A stretch of 64,000 bases of DNA from contig NZ_JAILXZ010000002.1 of the NCBI RefSeq assembly GCF_020179475.1, forward strand, positions 372,001-436,000, written 5' to 3'. The first letter of the stretch is position 1. Every line of letters starts with the position of its first letter. Position numbers and translations under genes: made by a program. Origin of the DNA: Novosphingobium huizhouense. GTDB taxonomy: Bacteria; Pseudomonadota; Alphaproteobacteria; Sphingomonadales; Sphingomonadaceae. Positions 47,118-56,892 of the stretch are shown in pieces. The notes beneath the pieces are model-generated. The model was not told where the DNA came from and did no database searches. It saw only the letters and a program-made list of their open reading frames with translations.

Positions 47118-47383
47118 GCCGTGAACTCATAAACGGCGCCTTCGAGGCGTCAAAATGGCGAACAGCGCGGGCCAAGGTGCCCGCCGGGAGGGCTGGTTGC
47201 CCTTCCAAGGGCGGCTTGGTTCGCGATGGAAGCCATTTTGACGTCCCTTCGGGATTTGACCAGAAGGGCCATCTGCCGCGTCGGGAAGGCTTGAAATATC
47301 GACATATTCCTGCGCCTTCCCTCCTTGCACCTGGCCCTTCTGCCTCAAACCTCGAAGGCGCCGTCTATGAGTTCACGGCCTAG
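47114..47383. mobile_element. 270-bp inverted-repeat element (MITE-like) at a shared stop codon
   Basis: The ends are 34-bp inverted repeats (47114-47147 and 47350-47383) with one mismatch. CTAG lies at each outer end, as expected for a 4-base target duplication. Inside are further perfect inverted pairs: CGTCAAAATGGC (47148-47159) with GCCATTTTGACG (47232-47243), CAGAAGGGCCA (47261-47271) with TGGCCCTTCTG (47332-47342), and GGGAAGGC (47283-47290) with GCCTTCCC (47314-47321). No transposase gene is present. The element lies exactly between two convergent genes, whose stop codons are the CTAGs. Confidence 0.82.
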
Positions 47384-47901
47384 ATCGGCGATTCCCCTAT
47401 GTAGTTTCCGGCCGAGGAATAACGGCAGACCAGGACATCCTCCGCTGCGCCATGAGCAAGCGCGCAGCCGACCTGGCCGGTGTCGCGCCAGATCAGCTGG
47501 GTATAATGGCCGACGTCGGCCATGCGCCCGGTGGTGCTGTTGTCGGGGAAGCGACCGGGCTTGAAATAGCGCTTCTCGCGCTCCCAGGCAGCGACCATCG
47601 CTTCGGGGGCAAAGGCGCCGGGGGTGCCTGCCCAGAGGTTCTCGCCGACATCGCTGCGATCCGCTTGCGAGGAGTGCTCGAAGCGACCGGTGGCGGCGAG
47701 CCGGTCGGCCCAGACCTGCGCCTGCGTGGCAAGGGCGGGGTTCCAGGCGAGCGCGGGAACGCCGGCCCGGGCACGCGCGCCGTTGTGCGCGGCGAGCAGG
47801 CGTTCGTCGAGCCCATCGCGCAGGCCGGTCGCGGCAACCGAGAGCTGCGCGCCGAGCGCCAGCACCAGAACGGCAAGAACCCTGCGGCAGCGCGGCAGCA
47901 T
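47380..47901 (-). CDS. CAP (SCP/PR-1) domain secreted protein
   Basis: A 173-residue protein with a signal peptide (VLAVLVLALGAQLSVAA) and a CAP domain: LLAAHNGARARAGVPALAWN, VGENLWAG, GHYTQLIWRDTGQVGCALA and YSSAGNYIGESP. The conserved His and Glu residues of the cleft are kept. Such proteins act outside the cell; their activity is still debated. The stop TAG (read as CTA at 47380) belongs to the end of the 270-bp element. Confidence 0.9.
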   Translation of the reverse strand: MLPRCRRVLAVLVLALGAQLSVAATGLRDGLDERLLAAHNGARARAGVPALAWNPALATQAQVWADRLAATGRFEHSSQADRSDVGENLWAGTPGAFAPEAMVAAWEREKRYFKPGRFPDNSTTGRMADVGHYTQLIWRDTGQVGCALAHGAAEDVLVCRYSSAGNYIGESPI

Positions 47902-47979
47902 CGTGCACCTCCCTTGCGGAAGGCGGCAGTTTCCTGCCTGCGCCCATAATCTTTCGTTAGTTCAGAGGGTTAACCGATA

Positions 47980-48663
47980 TCAAGGTTTGCTTGCCGGCGT
48001 TCGGGGGACGATCAGCACCCAGGCGCCGACCGGCAGCGCTCCGAACACGCGCCGGGCAAAATCGCCCGGCAACCCGACGCAGCCGTGGCTTGCATGGCCG
48101 CGCACGACGTCGCTTTCGTGGAGCGCGACCCCGTCGGCGGTGAGGCGCAGCATCCACGGCATCGGCGCGTCGTAGCTGTGCGAATAGTAGTCGCGATGCT
48201 TTTCGAGCACGCGGAACCAGCCGGTGGGGGTGGGAAAGTCGTCGGTGCCGAACACGACCACGGCTGTGCCGATCTCGTCGCCGCCGCGAAACACCGAGAT
48301 GGTCTGCGCGGCAAGGTCGACGCGCGCCCAGGCCGGACCTGCGCCCGCCCCGCTCTCGTCCCAGGTCGAAGCGCCCCAGGCCTGCGGGCCGGTGACCGGA
48401 AGCAGGCTGGCGATGGGCAGACGGGTTCCGTCGGGCGCGACTTCCACCCGGCGCTCGCGCGGGGCGAGAACGAGCCGATGGGCAGCGACAGGCGCGGATG
48501 CGACAGGCGACGGCGCGCGCGGGACCGTGGCCGGGCGCAGCGCGCGGGCTCCCGCGACGATGGCGGCCGGAAGCGCGAAGAGAACGATCGCGCGGGCGAC
48601 AGGCAGCACGACCGTGCGGGCGACGAGGCCCCGCCCGGGTCGCGCCCGGCGGCTATGCTGCAT
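47980..48663 (-). CDS. L,D-transpeptidase (YkuD-type)
   Basis: A 227-residue protein with one N-terminal membrane helix (AIVLFALPAAIVAGARAL) and a YkuD domain with the catalytic motif HASHGCVGLP. It would cross-link or anchor to peptidoglycan in the periplasm. TPTGWFRVLEKHRDYYS is also typical of the family. The start (ATG 48663) overlaps the end of the upstream PEP-CTERM gene by 11 bases. A longer in-frame start at 48720 is possible. Confidence 0.85.
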   Translation of the reverse strand: MQHSRRARPGRGLVARTVVLPVARAIVLFALPAAIVAGARALRPATVPRAPSPVASAPVAAHRLVLAPRERRVEVAPDGTRLPIASLLPVTGPQAWGASTWDESGAGAGPAWARVDLAAQTISVFRGGDEIGTAVVVFGTDDFPTPTGWFRVLEKHRDYYSHSYDAPMPWMLRLTADGVALHESDVVRGHASHGCVGLPGDFARRVFGALPVGAWVLIVPRTPASKP

Positions 48664-49261
48664 CCGCGCGGCGTAGCAGCTGCAGCTGGCGACGGCGCAG
48701 CGCAGCGCCGATCGCTCCAAAGCCGAGGATCATCAGCGCCCAGGTCGAAGGCTCGGGCACCGGACCGACCGGTCCTCCGCCGCTGCTGCCGCCACCGCTG
48801 CTGCCCCCGCCGCCGCTCGATCCGCCGGGAATGATGCCGCCGCCACCATCCGTAGGCGCGATGACCAGCGGACTGCCCTGGTCGATCAACGGAACCTCGG
48901 CGGGCGCGGCAAAGGCGATCGGCGTTTCGGGCGCTGCCGTGGCGCGTTCGACCGCGGCGGGCAGCGCCTCGTCGGGGATCGCCGGCGCCGGGGTGCGGGT
49001 GCGCGCCTCGTCGAGGACCCGCTCGTGTGGGGCCGGTCCCTGCGCTGGGCCGGCAGCGGCAAGACGGGCCTTGCTCTGCACCAGCTCGCCGCCGCGATCG
49101 CCCGGCGAGCGGCCCGCGATCAGCGCGGCAGGATCGCGCAGCGCTGCACCCACCGCCGCCAGCGTGCGCTCGACCGGAAACCCGAGCTCGACCACCGCGC
49201 CGGCCGTGCCGGTTGCCAGAAGGGCCGCAGCAAGGGTGACTTTCTGGCGTCTCGACAACAC
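48653..49261 (-). CDS. PEP-CTERM sorting-signal protein
   Basis: A 202-residue exported protein with an N-terminal signal (VTLAAALLATGTAGAVV), an Ala/Pro-rich middle and a Gly/Ser linker, ending in VPEPSTWALMILGFGAIGAA followed by RRR: the PEP-CTERM signal recognised by an exosortase. Such proteins are often linked to exopolysaccharide. No exosortase gene is seen in this window. The 231 bases upstream to the next gene are non-coding and fairly AT-rich. Confidence 0.88.
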   Translation of the reverse strand: MLSRRQKVTLAAALLATGTAGAVVELGFPVERTLAAVGAALRDPAALIAGRSPGDRGGELVQSKARLAAAGPAQGPAPHERVLDEARTRTPAPAIPDEALPAAVERATAAPETPIAFAAPAEVPLIDQGSPLVIAPTDGGGGIIPGGSSGGGGSSGGGSSGGGPVGPVPEPSTWALMILGFGAIGAALRRRQLQLLRRADAA

Positions 49262-49493
49262 GGCTCATCCCCATGACATTGTTTTTTCAGAAGTTTCTTC
49301 CAATACGGCGGACCAAGGGAAAATTTCCCGCCGGCGCAACCGTAAACTGGTCCGGAATCGATCGATAACGCGCCTTGGGCCAGCGTCTCCCTGAAATGTT
49401 AAAAACTTGAAACTAAACGAATAACCGATGGTTGATTGGGCGAACAGGACGACCGCGGCATGCCCTGCGCGGACGTTCAGGGAAGGTTTGCCG

Positions 49494-49706
49494 ATGATCA
49501 AGACGTCCCGCTTCGACTTTCGCCGCGCCGCCTGGAGCGACATTGCCGCGGCGCTGAACGGCTTGCGCGACCAGGCCTGCACGTGCGGGGCCTACGCCTA
49601 TATCCGCACCGAGCCCGGCATGCAGCGCCACATGGTGAGCAAATTGATCGCCGACCTCGACCTCGTCGACCACGTCTGCCTAGAAGGCGCGCCCCAGCTT
49701 CACTGA
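49494..49706 (+). CDS. Small hypothetical protein
   Basis: A 70-residue protein starting MIKTSRFDFRRAAWSDIAAA with a CTCGAYAYIR segment. GGAAGG about 8 bases upstream supports the ATG. No family is recognised. It is short and stands alone between the PEP-CTERM gene and the rml operon. Confidence 0.5.
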   Translation: MIKTSRFDFRRAAWSDIAAALNGLRDQACTCGAYAYIRTEPGMQRHMVSKLIADLDLVDHVCLEGAPQLH

Positions 49707-49726
49707 CAGCCGATCGCCCCGGAGGA

Positions 49727-50647
49727 TCAGGCGCTGGCGGTGCTCTGCTGCGCCGAAGCGCACGCGATGCCGCGCTCGGCGAGGATTCTCCCGACCACCA
49801 CCTCGAGCGCGTCGCGCCACGACGGCAGAGCGAAGCCGTAGTCCGCCTCGAGCCGGTGGGCATCGAGCACCGAATTGGCCGGGCGCGCGGCCGGCGTGGG
49901 GAAGGCGCTGGACGGTACGCGCCGCACCTCCGCCACCGGTCCGCCGAGACGCGCGCTCTGCGCGAAGATGGCCTCGGCGAAATCGGCCCAGGTGCAGGAT
50001 TCGCGACCCACGACGTTGACGATCTCACCGTCCGCGCGCCGTTCCGCAATCCGCGTGCGAGCGATGCGCCAAAGCGCATCGGCGACGTCGCCCGCATAGT
50101 TGGGCACGCCGCGCTGGTCCGCGACGACGTCGATCGCGTCGCGGCTTTCCGCAAGCGCAAGCATCGTGCGGACGAAGTTCCGGCCGTATTCGCTGAACAG
50201 CCAGGACACCCGCGCGATCACGTGCGCCGCGCCCGAGGCCGCGATCGCCTGCTCGCCCGCCAGCTTCGAGCGGCCATAGAGGTTGATCGGCGAAGGCGCC
50301 GCATCTTCGGCATAGGGCGTCGGCGCCCGGCCGTCGAACACGTAGTCGGTCGAGACGTGGACGAGCAGCGCCCCGACCTCGGCCGCCGCGCGCGCGAGCA
50401 CGTCTGGCGCGACGGCGTTGACCTGCATCGCGCGCGCAGGCTCGCTTTCGGCGGCGTCGACCTGGGTGAAGGCGGCGGCGTTGATCACCAACTCGGGACG
50501 ATGCGCGGCAACCAGCCGGGCGAGCGCTTCGGGGGATTCGAGGTCGATCTCGGGACGCGCGGCATAGAAAATGTCGTCGCCCGGCGCGGCGCGGTCGGCG
50601 AGGCATCGCGCCAGCTGGCCGCGGCTGCCGGTGACGATCACCCTCAC
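49727..50647 (-). CDS. rmlD: dTDP-4-dehydrorhamnose reductase
   Basis: Last step of dTDP-L-rhamnose synthesis. It is a 306-residue SDR with [14 protein letters not shown] for cofactor binding and [12 protein letters not shown] for the Tyr-x-x-x-Lys pair; [10 protein letters not shown] is typical. The start is a GTG at 50647 overlapping the rmlB stop (GTGA). It is the last gene of the operon in transcription order. Confidence 0.93.
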   Translation of the reverse strand: MRVIVTGSRGQLARCLADRAAPGDDIFYAARPEIDLESPEALARLVAAHRPELVINAAAFTQVDAAESEPARAMQVNAVAPDVLARAAAEVGALLVHVSTDYVFDGRAPTPYAEDAAPSPINLYGRSKLAGEQAIAASGAAHVIARVSWLFSEYGRNFVRTMLALAESRDAIDVVADQRGVPNYAGDVADALWRIARTRIAERRADGEIVNVVGRESCTWADFAEAIFAQSARLGGPVAEVRRVPSSAFPTPAARPANSVLDAHRLEADYGFALPSWRDALEVVVGRILAERGIACASAQQSTASA

Positions 50648-51717
50648 GCGACGAGCCCGAGGCGTTCGCCGCGATAGGTGCCGCTGCGGATCGGTTCCCA
50701 CCAGGCGGCATTGTCGAGATACCAGGCGATGGTCTCGCCAATCCCTTGCGCGAAAGTGCGGGTCGGGCGCCAGCCGAGTTCGCGACGGATCTTGCCGGCA
50801 TCGATCGCGTAGCGACGGTCGTGCCCCGGCCGGTCGGTGACGAAACGGATCAGGTCGCGGCGCGTCTGCGTCCCCGCAGGGGGCGGCAGCAGCGCATCGA
50901 GCGAATCGCAGATCGTGCGCACCACTTCGATGTTGCTCACCTCGGCATCTCCACCGACGTTGTAGCTTTCGCCGAGCGCGCCGTGCCGCGCGATCATCTC
51001 GAGCGCACGCACGTGGTCCTCGACATGGAGCCAGTCGCGCACGTTGCTGCCATCACCATAGACCGGCAGCGGCTTGCCCTCCATCGCGTTGAGGATGGTG
51101 AGCGGGATCAGCTTTTCGGGGAAGTGGTACGGCCCGTAGTTATTCGAGCAGTTGGACAGCACCACCGGCAGGCCATAGGTGTGGCCCCACGCGCGCACGA
51201 GGTGGTCGCTCGCCGCCTTGGATGCCGAATAGGGCGAGGACGGCGCATAGGGCGTGGTCTCGGTGAAGCGGCTGTCATCGAAGGGCAGATCGCCGAAGAC
51301 CTCGTCGGTCGAGATGTGATGGAAGCGGAAGCGCGCGCGCAACGCGTCGGGCGCGGCGGTCCAGTGCTCGAGCGCGGCATTGAGCATGCACGAGGTGCCG
51401 ACGACGTTGGTCTCGACGAAGCTGCCGGGGTTCTCGATCGAGCGGTCGACATGGCTTTCGGCCGCGAGATGCATCACGATCTCGACCGCTTCGGCGGCGA
51501 GCAGATCGCGAACCAGCCGGGTATCGCAGATGTCGCCATGGACGAAGCGCAGCAGCGGCGAGCGCGCCACCGGATCGAGCGAGGCGAGGTTGCCGGCGTA
51601 GGTCAGCTTGTCGAGCACCACGACCCGATTGCCGCTGGCGACGAGGTGGCGGACCACGGCCGAACCGATGAAGCCGGCGCCGCCGGTGACGAGGAAAGTG
51701 CGCTGTTCGTCGGACAT
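50644..51717 (-). CDS. rmlB: dTDP-glucose 4,6-dehydratase
   Basis: Makes dTDP-4-keto-6-deoxyglucose. A 357-residue extended SDR with [45 protein letters not shown] and [35 protein letters not shown] completes the signature. The ATG shares a base with the rmlC stop (TGATG). Confidence 0.96.
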   Translation of the reverse strand: MSDEQRTFLVTGGAGFIGSAVVRHLVASGNRVVVLDKLTYAGNLASLDPVARSPLLRFVHGDICDTRLVRDLLAAEAVEIVMHLAAESHVDRSIENPGSFVETNVVGTSCMLNAALEHWTAAPDALRARFRFHHISTDEVFGDLPFDDSRFTETTPYAPSSPYSASKAASDHLVRAWGHTYGLPVVLSNCSNNYGPYHFPEKLIPLTILNAMEGKPLPVYGDGSNVRDWLHVEDHVRALEMIARHGALGESYNVGGDAEVSNIEVVRTICDSLDALLPPPAGTQTRRDLIRFVTDRPGHDRRYAIDAGKIRRELGWRPTRTFAQGIGETIAWYLDNAAWWEPIRSGTYRGERLGLVA

Positions 51718-52268
51718 CAGAAGGGGCTCACGAAATCGCGGAAGAAGGGAGCGGCCGCGTCCTTGTCGGAAAGGACGGGCGCGAAGGCCTTTGGCCAGGC
51801 GATACCGAGATCGGGATCGTCCCAGCGCAGCGCCATCTCGCTCTCGCGATCGTAGAAGGCGCTCGTCTTGTAGTGGACCTCGGCCTCGGCCGTTAGGGTC
51901 ATGAAGCCGTGGGCGAAGCCGGCGGGAATGAACAGCTGGTTGCCGATGTCCGCGGAAAGCTCGAGCCCTGTCCAGCGGCCATAGGTGGCAGAGCCCGGCC
52001 GCAGGTCGACGGCGACATCGAAGATCGCGCCGCGCAGCACGCGCACGAGCTTGGCCTGCGCGTGCGGCGGCGCCTGGAGATGCAGGCCGCGCACCGTGCC
52101 GGCCGCGAGCGACAGGCTCTGGTTGTCCTGGACGAAGTCGATGGTATGGCCGGTCCGCGCGAAATCGCGCGCGTTGAACACTTCGCAGAAGTAGCCGCGC
52201 GGATCTTCGCGGCGCACCGGCACGAGTTCGAACACGCCGGACAGGTCGAGAGCGCGGATCTGCGTCAT
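51717..52268 (-). CDS. rmlC: dTDP-4-dehydrorhamnose 3,5-epimerase
   Basis: A 183-residue cupin-fold epimerase. The catalytic His is in [18 protein letters not shown], and [16 protein letters not shown] plus [19 protein letters not shown] are the usual family blocks. The start codon overlaps the rmlA stop as ATGA. Confidence 0.95.
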   Translation of the reverse strand: MTQIRALDLSGVFELVPVRREDPRGYFCEVFNARDFARTGHTIDFVQDNQSLSLAAGTVRGLHLQAPPHAQAKLVRVLRGAIFDVAVDLRPGSATYGRWTGLELSADIGNQLFIPAGFAHGFMTLTAEAEVHYKTSAFYDRESEMALRWDDPDLGIAWPKAFAPVLSDKDAAAPFFRDFVSPF

Positions 52269-53152
52269 GCGACGCTGCTCGCGAGGCGATCGAGGTAATC
52301 CGCATAGCCGGTGCGACCGAGGCCGCGGGCGCGCTGGCGGACGAGACTTGCGTCGATGTAGCCGAGATCGAGCGCGACTTCCTCGGGGCAGGCGATCTTG
52401 ATGCCCGTGCGGTGCTCGATCGTGCGGATGAAGGCCCCGGCGTCCTGCAGGCTTTCGTGGGTGCCGGTATCGAGCCAGGCGAAGCCGCGGCCCAGCCGCT
52501 CGATGGTGAGCGCGCCGCGCTCGAGGTAGGCCATGTTGAGATCGGTGATCTCGAGCTCGCCGCGCGGCGAGGGCTTGAGCGTGCGCGCGATCTCGCTGAC
52601 CTGCTCGTCGTAGTAGTAGAGCCCGGTGACCGCCCAGTTCGAGCGGGGAGCAGCCGGCTTTTCCTCGATCGAGGTGGCGGTGCCGGTGGCGGGATCGAAG
52701 GTGACCACGCCATAGCGCTCGGGATCCTCGACCTGGTAGGCGAAGATGCAGGCGCCGCCGCCCTGCGCGCTGCGCACCCCCGCGCGGCACTTCTCGCCGA
52801 GGCCGGCGCCGTAGTAGATGTTGTCGCCCAGGATCAGCGCTGCGGGGCCACCGTCGATGAAGCGCTCGCCGATGATGAAGGCTTCGGCCAGGCCGTTGGG
52901 CTCCGGCTGCTCGGCATAATCGATGGAGATGCCGAAGTCCTCCCCGCTGCCGAGCAGCTCGCGGAACATTGGCAGATCGCGCGGGGTCGAAATGACCAGC
53001 ACCTCGCGGATCCCGCCGAGCATCAGCGTGGTCAGCGGGTAGTAGATCATCGGCTTGTCGAACACCGGCAGCAGCTGCTTGGAGATGCTGAGCGTCGCGG
53101 GATAAAGCCGTGTCCCCTTCCCGCCTGCGAGAATGATCCCCTTCATCGCCAT
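52265..53152 (-). CDS. rmlA: Glucose-1-phosphate thymidylyltransferase
   Basis: Makes dTDP-glucose from dTTP and glucose-1-phosphate, the first step towards dTDP-L-rhamnose. 295 residues with [35 protein letters not shown] and [10 protein letters not shown], all diagnostic. First of the four rml genes in transcription order (A-C-B-D). It lies 65 bases downstream of a glycosyltransferase gene on the same strand. Starts at 53152 and 53146 are both possible. Confidence 0.96.
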   Translation of the reverse strand: MAMKGIILAGGKGTRLYPATLSISKQLLPVFDKPMIYYPLTTLMLGGIREVLVISTPRDLPMFRELLGSGEDFGISIDYAEQPEPNGLAEAFIIGERFIDGGPAALILGDNIYYGAGLGEKCRAGVRSAQGGGACIFAYQVEDPERYGVVTFDPATGTATSIEEKPAAPRSNWAVTGLYYYDEQVSEIARTLKPSPRGELEITDLNMAYLERGALTIERLGRGFAWLDTGTHESLQDAGAFIRTIEHRTGIKIACPEEVALDLGYIDASLVRQRARGLGRTGYADYLDRLASSVA

Positions 53153-53217
53153 CCACCTTTCACGAGGTGCATCGCGCGAGCGGCGACCACCGGAACAATA
53201 CGAAAGAAGCGCCGGAC

Positions 53218-54399
53218 CTAAAGGCCGAACAGCGGGCGCGGCACCGTGCGCGAAGGCGCCGCAGGAGGAGCAGGCTCGGCAGCGGCGGCCGGGCGCGCGA
53301 GTTCCACGATTGCAGCCTCAACGTGCTGGCCCCATGCGCGCCAGCTCAACGCCTGCTCGAACCGGGCCCTGGCGGCGAGGCACATCGCGCGGTAGCGGGC
53401 GGGCGAACGCCACACCGCGGCAATGCGATCGGCAATGCCCTGCGGGGTCTCCGCCGCATCGACCAGCAGGCCGCTTTCGCCATCCGCGACGATCGTTTCG
53501 ATGCCGCCGGTGCGCGCCGCGATCGACGGGCGCCCGAAGGCCGCCGCCTCGCAATAGACGAGGCCGTAGGCTTCCTGGCGGCTGAGCATGGCGAGGAACG
53601 AGCAGCGCGCATAGAGTTCGCGCAGACGAGCGAAGGCGAGCGGATCGGTCTTGTCGATGCGTCCGTGCACGTGCACTCCCTCGATACCGTCCAGTTCCGC
53701 AGGCTCGGACCCCACGATGTGCAGCTCCACATCGCGAAATTCACGCCTAAGGCATTGCCACACCGCGAAAATTCTCGACCCGCCCTTTCGTTCCCAATCA
53801 AATCCGACGAATAGCAGACGCAACGGCTCGCCACGCTGCGGCGGCTGGAAACCGGGATCTTCTTCGAGATTGGCCCCCATCGGCGCGACGCGGACCACGT
53901 CAGGATCGAGCCCGTAGTGGATGCGCGCCTCGTCGACCGCCCATTGCGATGCGAGCAGCACCCGGTCGGCGCGCGCGAGCAGCTCACGCTGGATCGCCTC
54001 GCCCTTGGCGCGCGCTCGTTGAGAAAGCCTGCGGTACTTGCCGTAGTACGACACGACCGAGGCGAAGAGGCAGTCGGCAGCGTAGACCAGCGGCCACTTG
54101 CGGTCGATGAAGGCGAGCTTGTGGGCTGCGCCGATCGCGACGACGACATCGGGTCGAAGACGCTCCAGCTCGGCCTCGATCCGGCGCGAATAGAGCCGCA
54201 CGAGGCCGGGCTGGCGACGGACCATCAGGCCGTGCCGTTCGAGCCCGCCGATGCGCTCGACCAGCCGGTCGAGGCGGGGCGTCTCGATCACCTGTGTCCC
54301 TGGAAAGCGGCGTTCGACTTCGCGCAGGGCGAAGAACGGGATGCCGCTCCACGATTGCCGCTTGAACGGCGAGGCAATCGCGACGAACACTACCCGCAC
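53218..54399 (-). CDS. Glycosyltransferase, GT4 family
   Basis: A 393-residue GT-B fold transferase. [15 protein letters not shown] starts the C-terminal donor domain and [20 protein letters not shown] is the EX7E motif region. It would transfer a sugar from a nucleotide donor to a growing glycan at the inner face of the membrane. A Pro/Ala-rich tail ends the protein. It begins at a GTG, 18 bases from the divergent GT2 gene, and is probably co-transcribed with rmlA-C-B-D. Confidence 0.9.
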   Translation of the reverse strand: MRVVFVAIASPFKRQSWSGIPFFALREVERRFPGTQVIETPRLDRLVERIGGLERHGLMVRRQPGLVRLYSRRIEAELERLRPDVVVAIGAAHKLAFIDRKWPLVYAADCLFASVVSYYGKYRRLSQRARAKGEAIQRELLARADRVLLASQWAVDEARIHYGLDPDVVRVAPMGANLEEDPGFQPPQRGEPLRLLFVGFDWERKGGSRIFAVWQCLRREFRDVELHIVGSEPAELDGIEGVHVHGRIDKTDPLAFARLRELYARCSFLAMLSRQEAYGLVYCEAAAFGRPSIAARTGGIETIVADGESGLLVDAAETPQGIADRIAAVWRSPARYRAMCLAARARFEQALSWRAWGQHVEAAIVELARPAAAAEPAPPAAPSRTVPRPLFGL

Positions 54400-54417
54400 C
54401 GGGCGAATCCTCCCCGC

Positions 54418-55488
54418 GTGCGGAAAAATGCCCGCGCTGTTTCAAGGAGTTGGACAACGCCCGCGATCATCTCAGGCGCGCCGCTGATCTCGGTGATCGT
54501 GCCGATGTTCGATGCAGCGACGACGATCGAAGCGACCTTGCGCTCGGCGCTCGGGCAGAGCCATCGCGAACTCGAGATCGTGGTGGTGGACGATGGATCG
54601 CGCGATGCGGGCGCGAAGATCGTTGAAGCGATCGCCGCACAGGACCCGCGCCTGCGCCTGCTGCGCCAGGACAATGCCGGCGTCGCCGCGGCGCGCAATG
54701 CCGCGCTGGCCGCCAGCTCGGGCGAGTTCGTCGCCTATCTCGACGCCGATGACCTGTGGGCCCCGGACAAGCTCGCGCTGCAGCTCGCCGCGCTGCGGGC
54801 CGCGCCGGATGCTGCGCTCGCCTATGCCTGGTTCCGGCGGATCGACGGACAGGACCGGATCCTGCCGCCCTCGCCCCATCCGTTCGTCGAGGGACGCGTG
54901 CTGCACCGGCACCTTGCCTGGAACTTCATCGCCAACGGCAGCGCCTTGCTGGTGCGCGGCAACGTGGCGCGGCGGATCAGCTTCGATCCGGACCTGCGCT
55001 CGGGCTGCGAGGATTACCTGCACCAGCTGCGGATCGCGCTGGACCACCCATTCGCCTGCGTGCCGCAGTTCCTTGTCGGCTACCGCCGTTCGCCCGGATC
55101 GCTGTCCGCCTCGCGCCGCACGATGGAGCTGGCGCATCTGGCGATGTTCGACCGGATTGGGCCGTTGCTTCCGGCCAGTGCGCGACCGGTCCTTGCCCGG
55201 CGTCGCGCCGAGATGCACGCGCGGCTTGCACGCGATGCGCTGCGCCGTGCAAGGTTCGGCGAGAGTGCGCGACGCTGTGCCGCCGCGCTCCGCGCCGATC
55301 CCGTCGAAGCCTTGCGCAACACGGGGGCCGCGGGCCTGACCCGGCTGGCCGCCGGCACCGGGCGGCTCGCGCCCGGACCTGCCTTCGCCGAGGCCGACCC
55401 GACCGTTGCCGACGGGCCCTGGGTCACCCGACAGGCGGCAGGTTATCTGCGCCGGTTGCAGCATTACGACGACCACATGCCGTCCTGA
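54418..55488 (+). CDS. Glycosyltransferase, GT2 family; start uncertain
   Basis: About 356 residues from GTG 54418. The GT-A core is clear: LISVIVPMFDAATTIEATLR, IVVVDDGSRDAGAK, LRQDNAGVAAARNAAL and YLDADDLWAPDK (metal-binding DXD type). No in-frame ATG precedes the conserved core. GTG 54418 has no ribosome binding site, while AAGGAG at 54444-54449 is spaced 7 bases from an in-frame ACG at 54457, so a near-cognate start is conceivable. It is a close paralog of the enzyme at 58391. Confidence 0.85.
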   Translation: MRKNARAVSRSWTTPAIISGAPLISVIVPMFDAATTIEATLRSALGQSHRELEIVVVDDGSRDAGAKIVEAIAAQDPRLRLLRQDNAGVAAARNAALAASSGEFVAYLDADDLWAPDKLALQLAALRAAPDAALAYAWFRRIDGQDRILPPSPHPFVEGRVLHRHLAWNFIANGSALLVRGNVARRISFDPDLRSGCEDYLHQLRIALDHPFACVPQFLVGYRRSPGSLSASRRTMELAHLAMFDRIGPLLPASARPVLARRRAEMHARLARDALRRARFGESARRCAAALRADPVEALRNTGAAGLTRLAAGTGRLAPGPAFAEADPTVADGPWVTRQAAGYLRRLQHYDDHMPS

Positions 55489-55508
55489 CGCGAAGGCTGC
55501 GTAACCGG

Positions 55509-56597
55509 TCAGGCGCCACCCGCCGCCGCGATCGGCGCGACTAGGGGCTGCGCATCGTCAACTTCGCGAGCGCGATCGCCGCCCTCGTCCTTCTCCCCAT
55601 CCTCGTCGTCGCCGTCGACAAGCCGGATCGGGCTGGGCGGCTCGGTGTTGGCGCCGCCTTCGATTTGCGAGCGGAACCAGTCGAGCGTCCGGCGGACGCC
55701 GTCTTCGTAGCTGGTCCTGGCGACCCAGCCCGGCAGCACCTGCCGGCAGATCGTCAGGTCGGGGCGGCGGTTGGTGGGATCCTGCGGGACCGGCGGGCAG
55801 AACTCGAGGCGGACGCCGGGAACGATGCTGGCGATGAACTCGGCGACTTCGAGCACCGAGATCTCGCGGTCGTTGCCGATGTTGAGCGGGCCCTGGTAGT
55901 CGATCTGGTCGAGCCAGAAGAAGCGCTCCATCGCATCGACGATGTCCTCGACGTAGCCCCAGCTACGCGACTGCGCGCCATCGCCATAGACCGTGAGCAC
56001 GCCCGAGGTGAGCGCCTGGCTGAGGAAATTGGAAACCGCGCGGCCATCGTCGGGACGGGTGCGGGGTCCGTAGACATTGAACAGGCGCACGATGCGGGCC
56101 TCGATCCCGCGGGTGCGCTGGCACTCGAACAGCAGCGATTCGGTGCAGCGCTTGCTCTCGTCGTAGGACGAGCGCGGGCCGGTGCAGTCGACCGAGCCGC
56201 GGTAGCTTTCGGGCTGCGGAGTGATCAGCGGATCGCCGTAGACCTCCGAGGTGGACGTGAACGAGATCCGGCCGCGAGGCTTGAGCATCTCGACCAGGTG
56301 CATGCCGCCGATGAGATTGGCGCTGATCGTGCGGATCGGTTCGCGCATGTACCACGGCGGCGAGGCCGGCGAGGCGAGGTGGATGATCTCGTCGAACTTT
56401 TCGGCAGTGGCGAACGTCTCGATGTCCTGGTTCACCAGCTTGAGCCGGGGATCACGGATATGGGCGAGGTTCTCGGGCAGGCCGGTCCAGTAATTGTCGA
56501 CGACGACCAGAGTGTCGAAATCGGATCGCCGGCAGAGACGCTCGACGATGTACGATCCGATGAAACCGGATCCCCCCGAAACCAGTATCTTCCTCAT
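55509..56597 (-). CDS. UDP-glucuronate decarboxylase-like NAD-dependent epimerase
   Basis: A 362-residue extended SDR: KILVSGGSGFIGSYIVERL, HLASPASPPWYMREPIRT, FTSTSEVYGDP, RSSYDESKRCTESL (Tyr-x-x-x-Lys) and VRLFNVYGPR. The ASPASPPxY block is that of UDP-xylose synthases, which convert UDP-glucuronate to UDP-xylose. The last 40 residues are an acidic tail (GDDEDGEKDEGGDRAREVDD) not usual for the family. Convergent with the GT2 gene, 20 bases away. Confidence 0.88.
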   Translation of the reverse strand: MRKILVSGGSGFIGSYIVERLCRRSDFDTLVVVDNYWTGLPENLAHIRDPRLKLVNQDIETFATAEKFDEIIHLASPASPPWYMREPIRTISANLIGGMHLVEMLKPRGRISFTSTSEVYGDPLITPQPESYRGSVDCTGPRSSYDESKRCTESLLFECQRTRGIEARIVRLFNVYGPRTRPDDGRAVSNFLSQALTSGVLTVYGDGAQSRSWGYVEDIVDAMERFFWLDQIDYQGPLNIGNDREISVLEVAEFIASIVPGVRLEFCPPVPQDPTNRRPDLTICRQVLPGWVARTSYEDGVRRTLDWFRSQIEGGANTEPPSPIRLVDGDDEDGEKDEGGDRAREVDDAQPLVAPIAAAGGA

Positions 56598-56892
56598 AAA
56601 CGAATTATCCCCGAGAGCGCCTGACCGACACGAAGTCGATACGCCGAAAAACGGCACGATGCTGAAGAACAGCAATTGCTGTGGCCAAATAGCGGCCACG
56701 CGAACCCTTGGCTGATACGCTCTTATGAGTGCGAACTTAACGCAGCCCTTCCCAAGATTACAAATTTTTTATTTTTTCAATAGCTTGGAACTCGATGCCA
56801 CACGCCGTGTTTGTTACGGGGCTGCCGGCGGCGGGTGGGAGCGTCAGGCTCCGCCGATCCCACCTGCCTGCGGCGCCCGCAGGGAACGAACG
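56598..56892. promoter_or_regulatory. AT-richer intergenic region with divergent promoters
   Basis: The 295 bases between the divergent epimerase and acetyltransferase genes are the most AT-rich stretch of the locus: a T-run segment AATTTTTTATTTTTTCAATA at 56763-56782. They must hold the promoters of both units, including the long glycosyltransferase-exporter operon, but no clean -35/-10 pair can be chosen. Confidence 0.5.

Noticed and set aside
47127-47348. A 73-codon open frame on the minus strand through the inverted-repeat element
   Set aside because: It runs between the arms of the repeat, has no ribosome binding site and no domain; the palindromic structure explains the sequence better.
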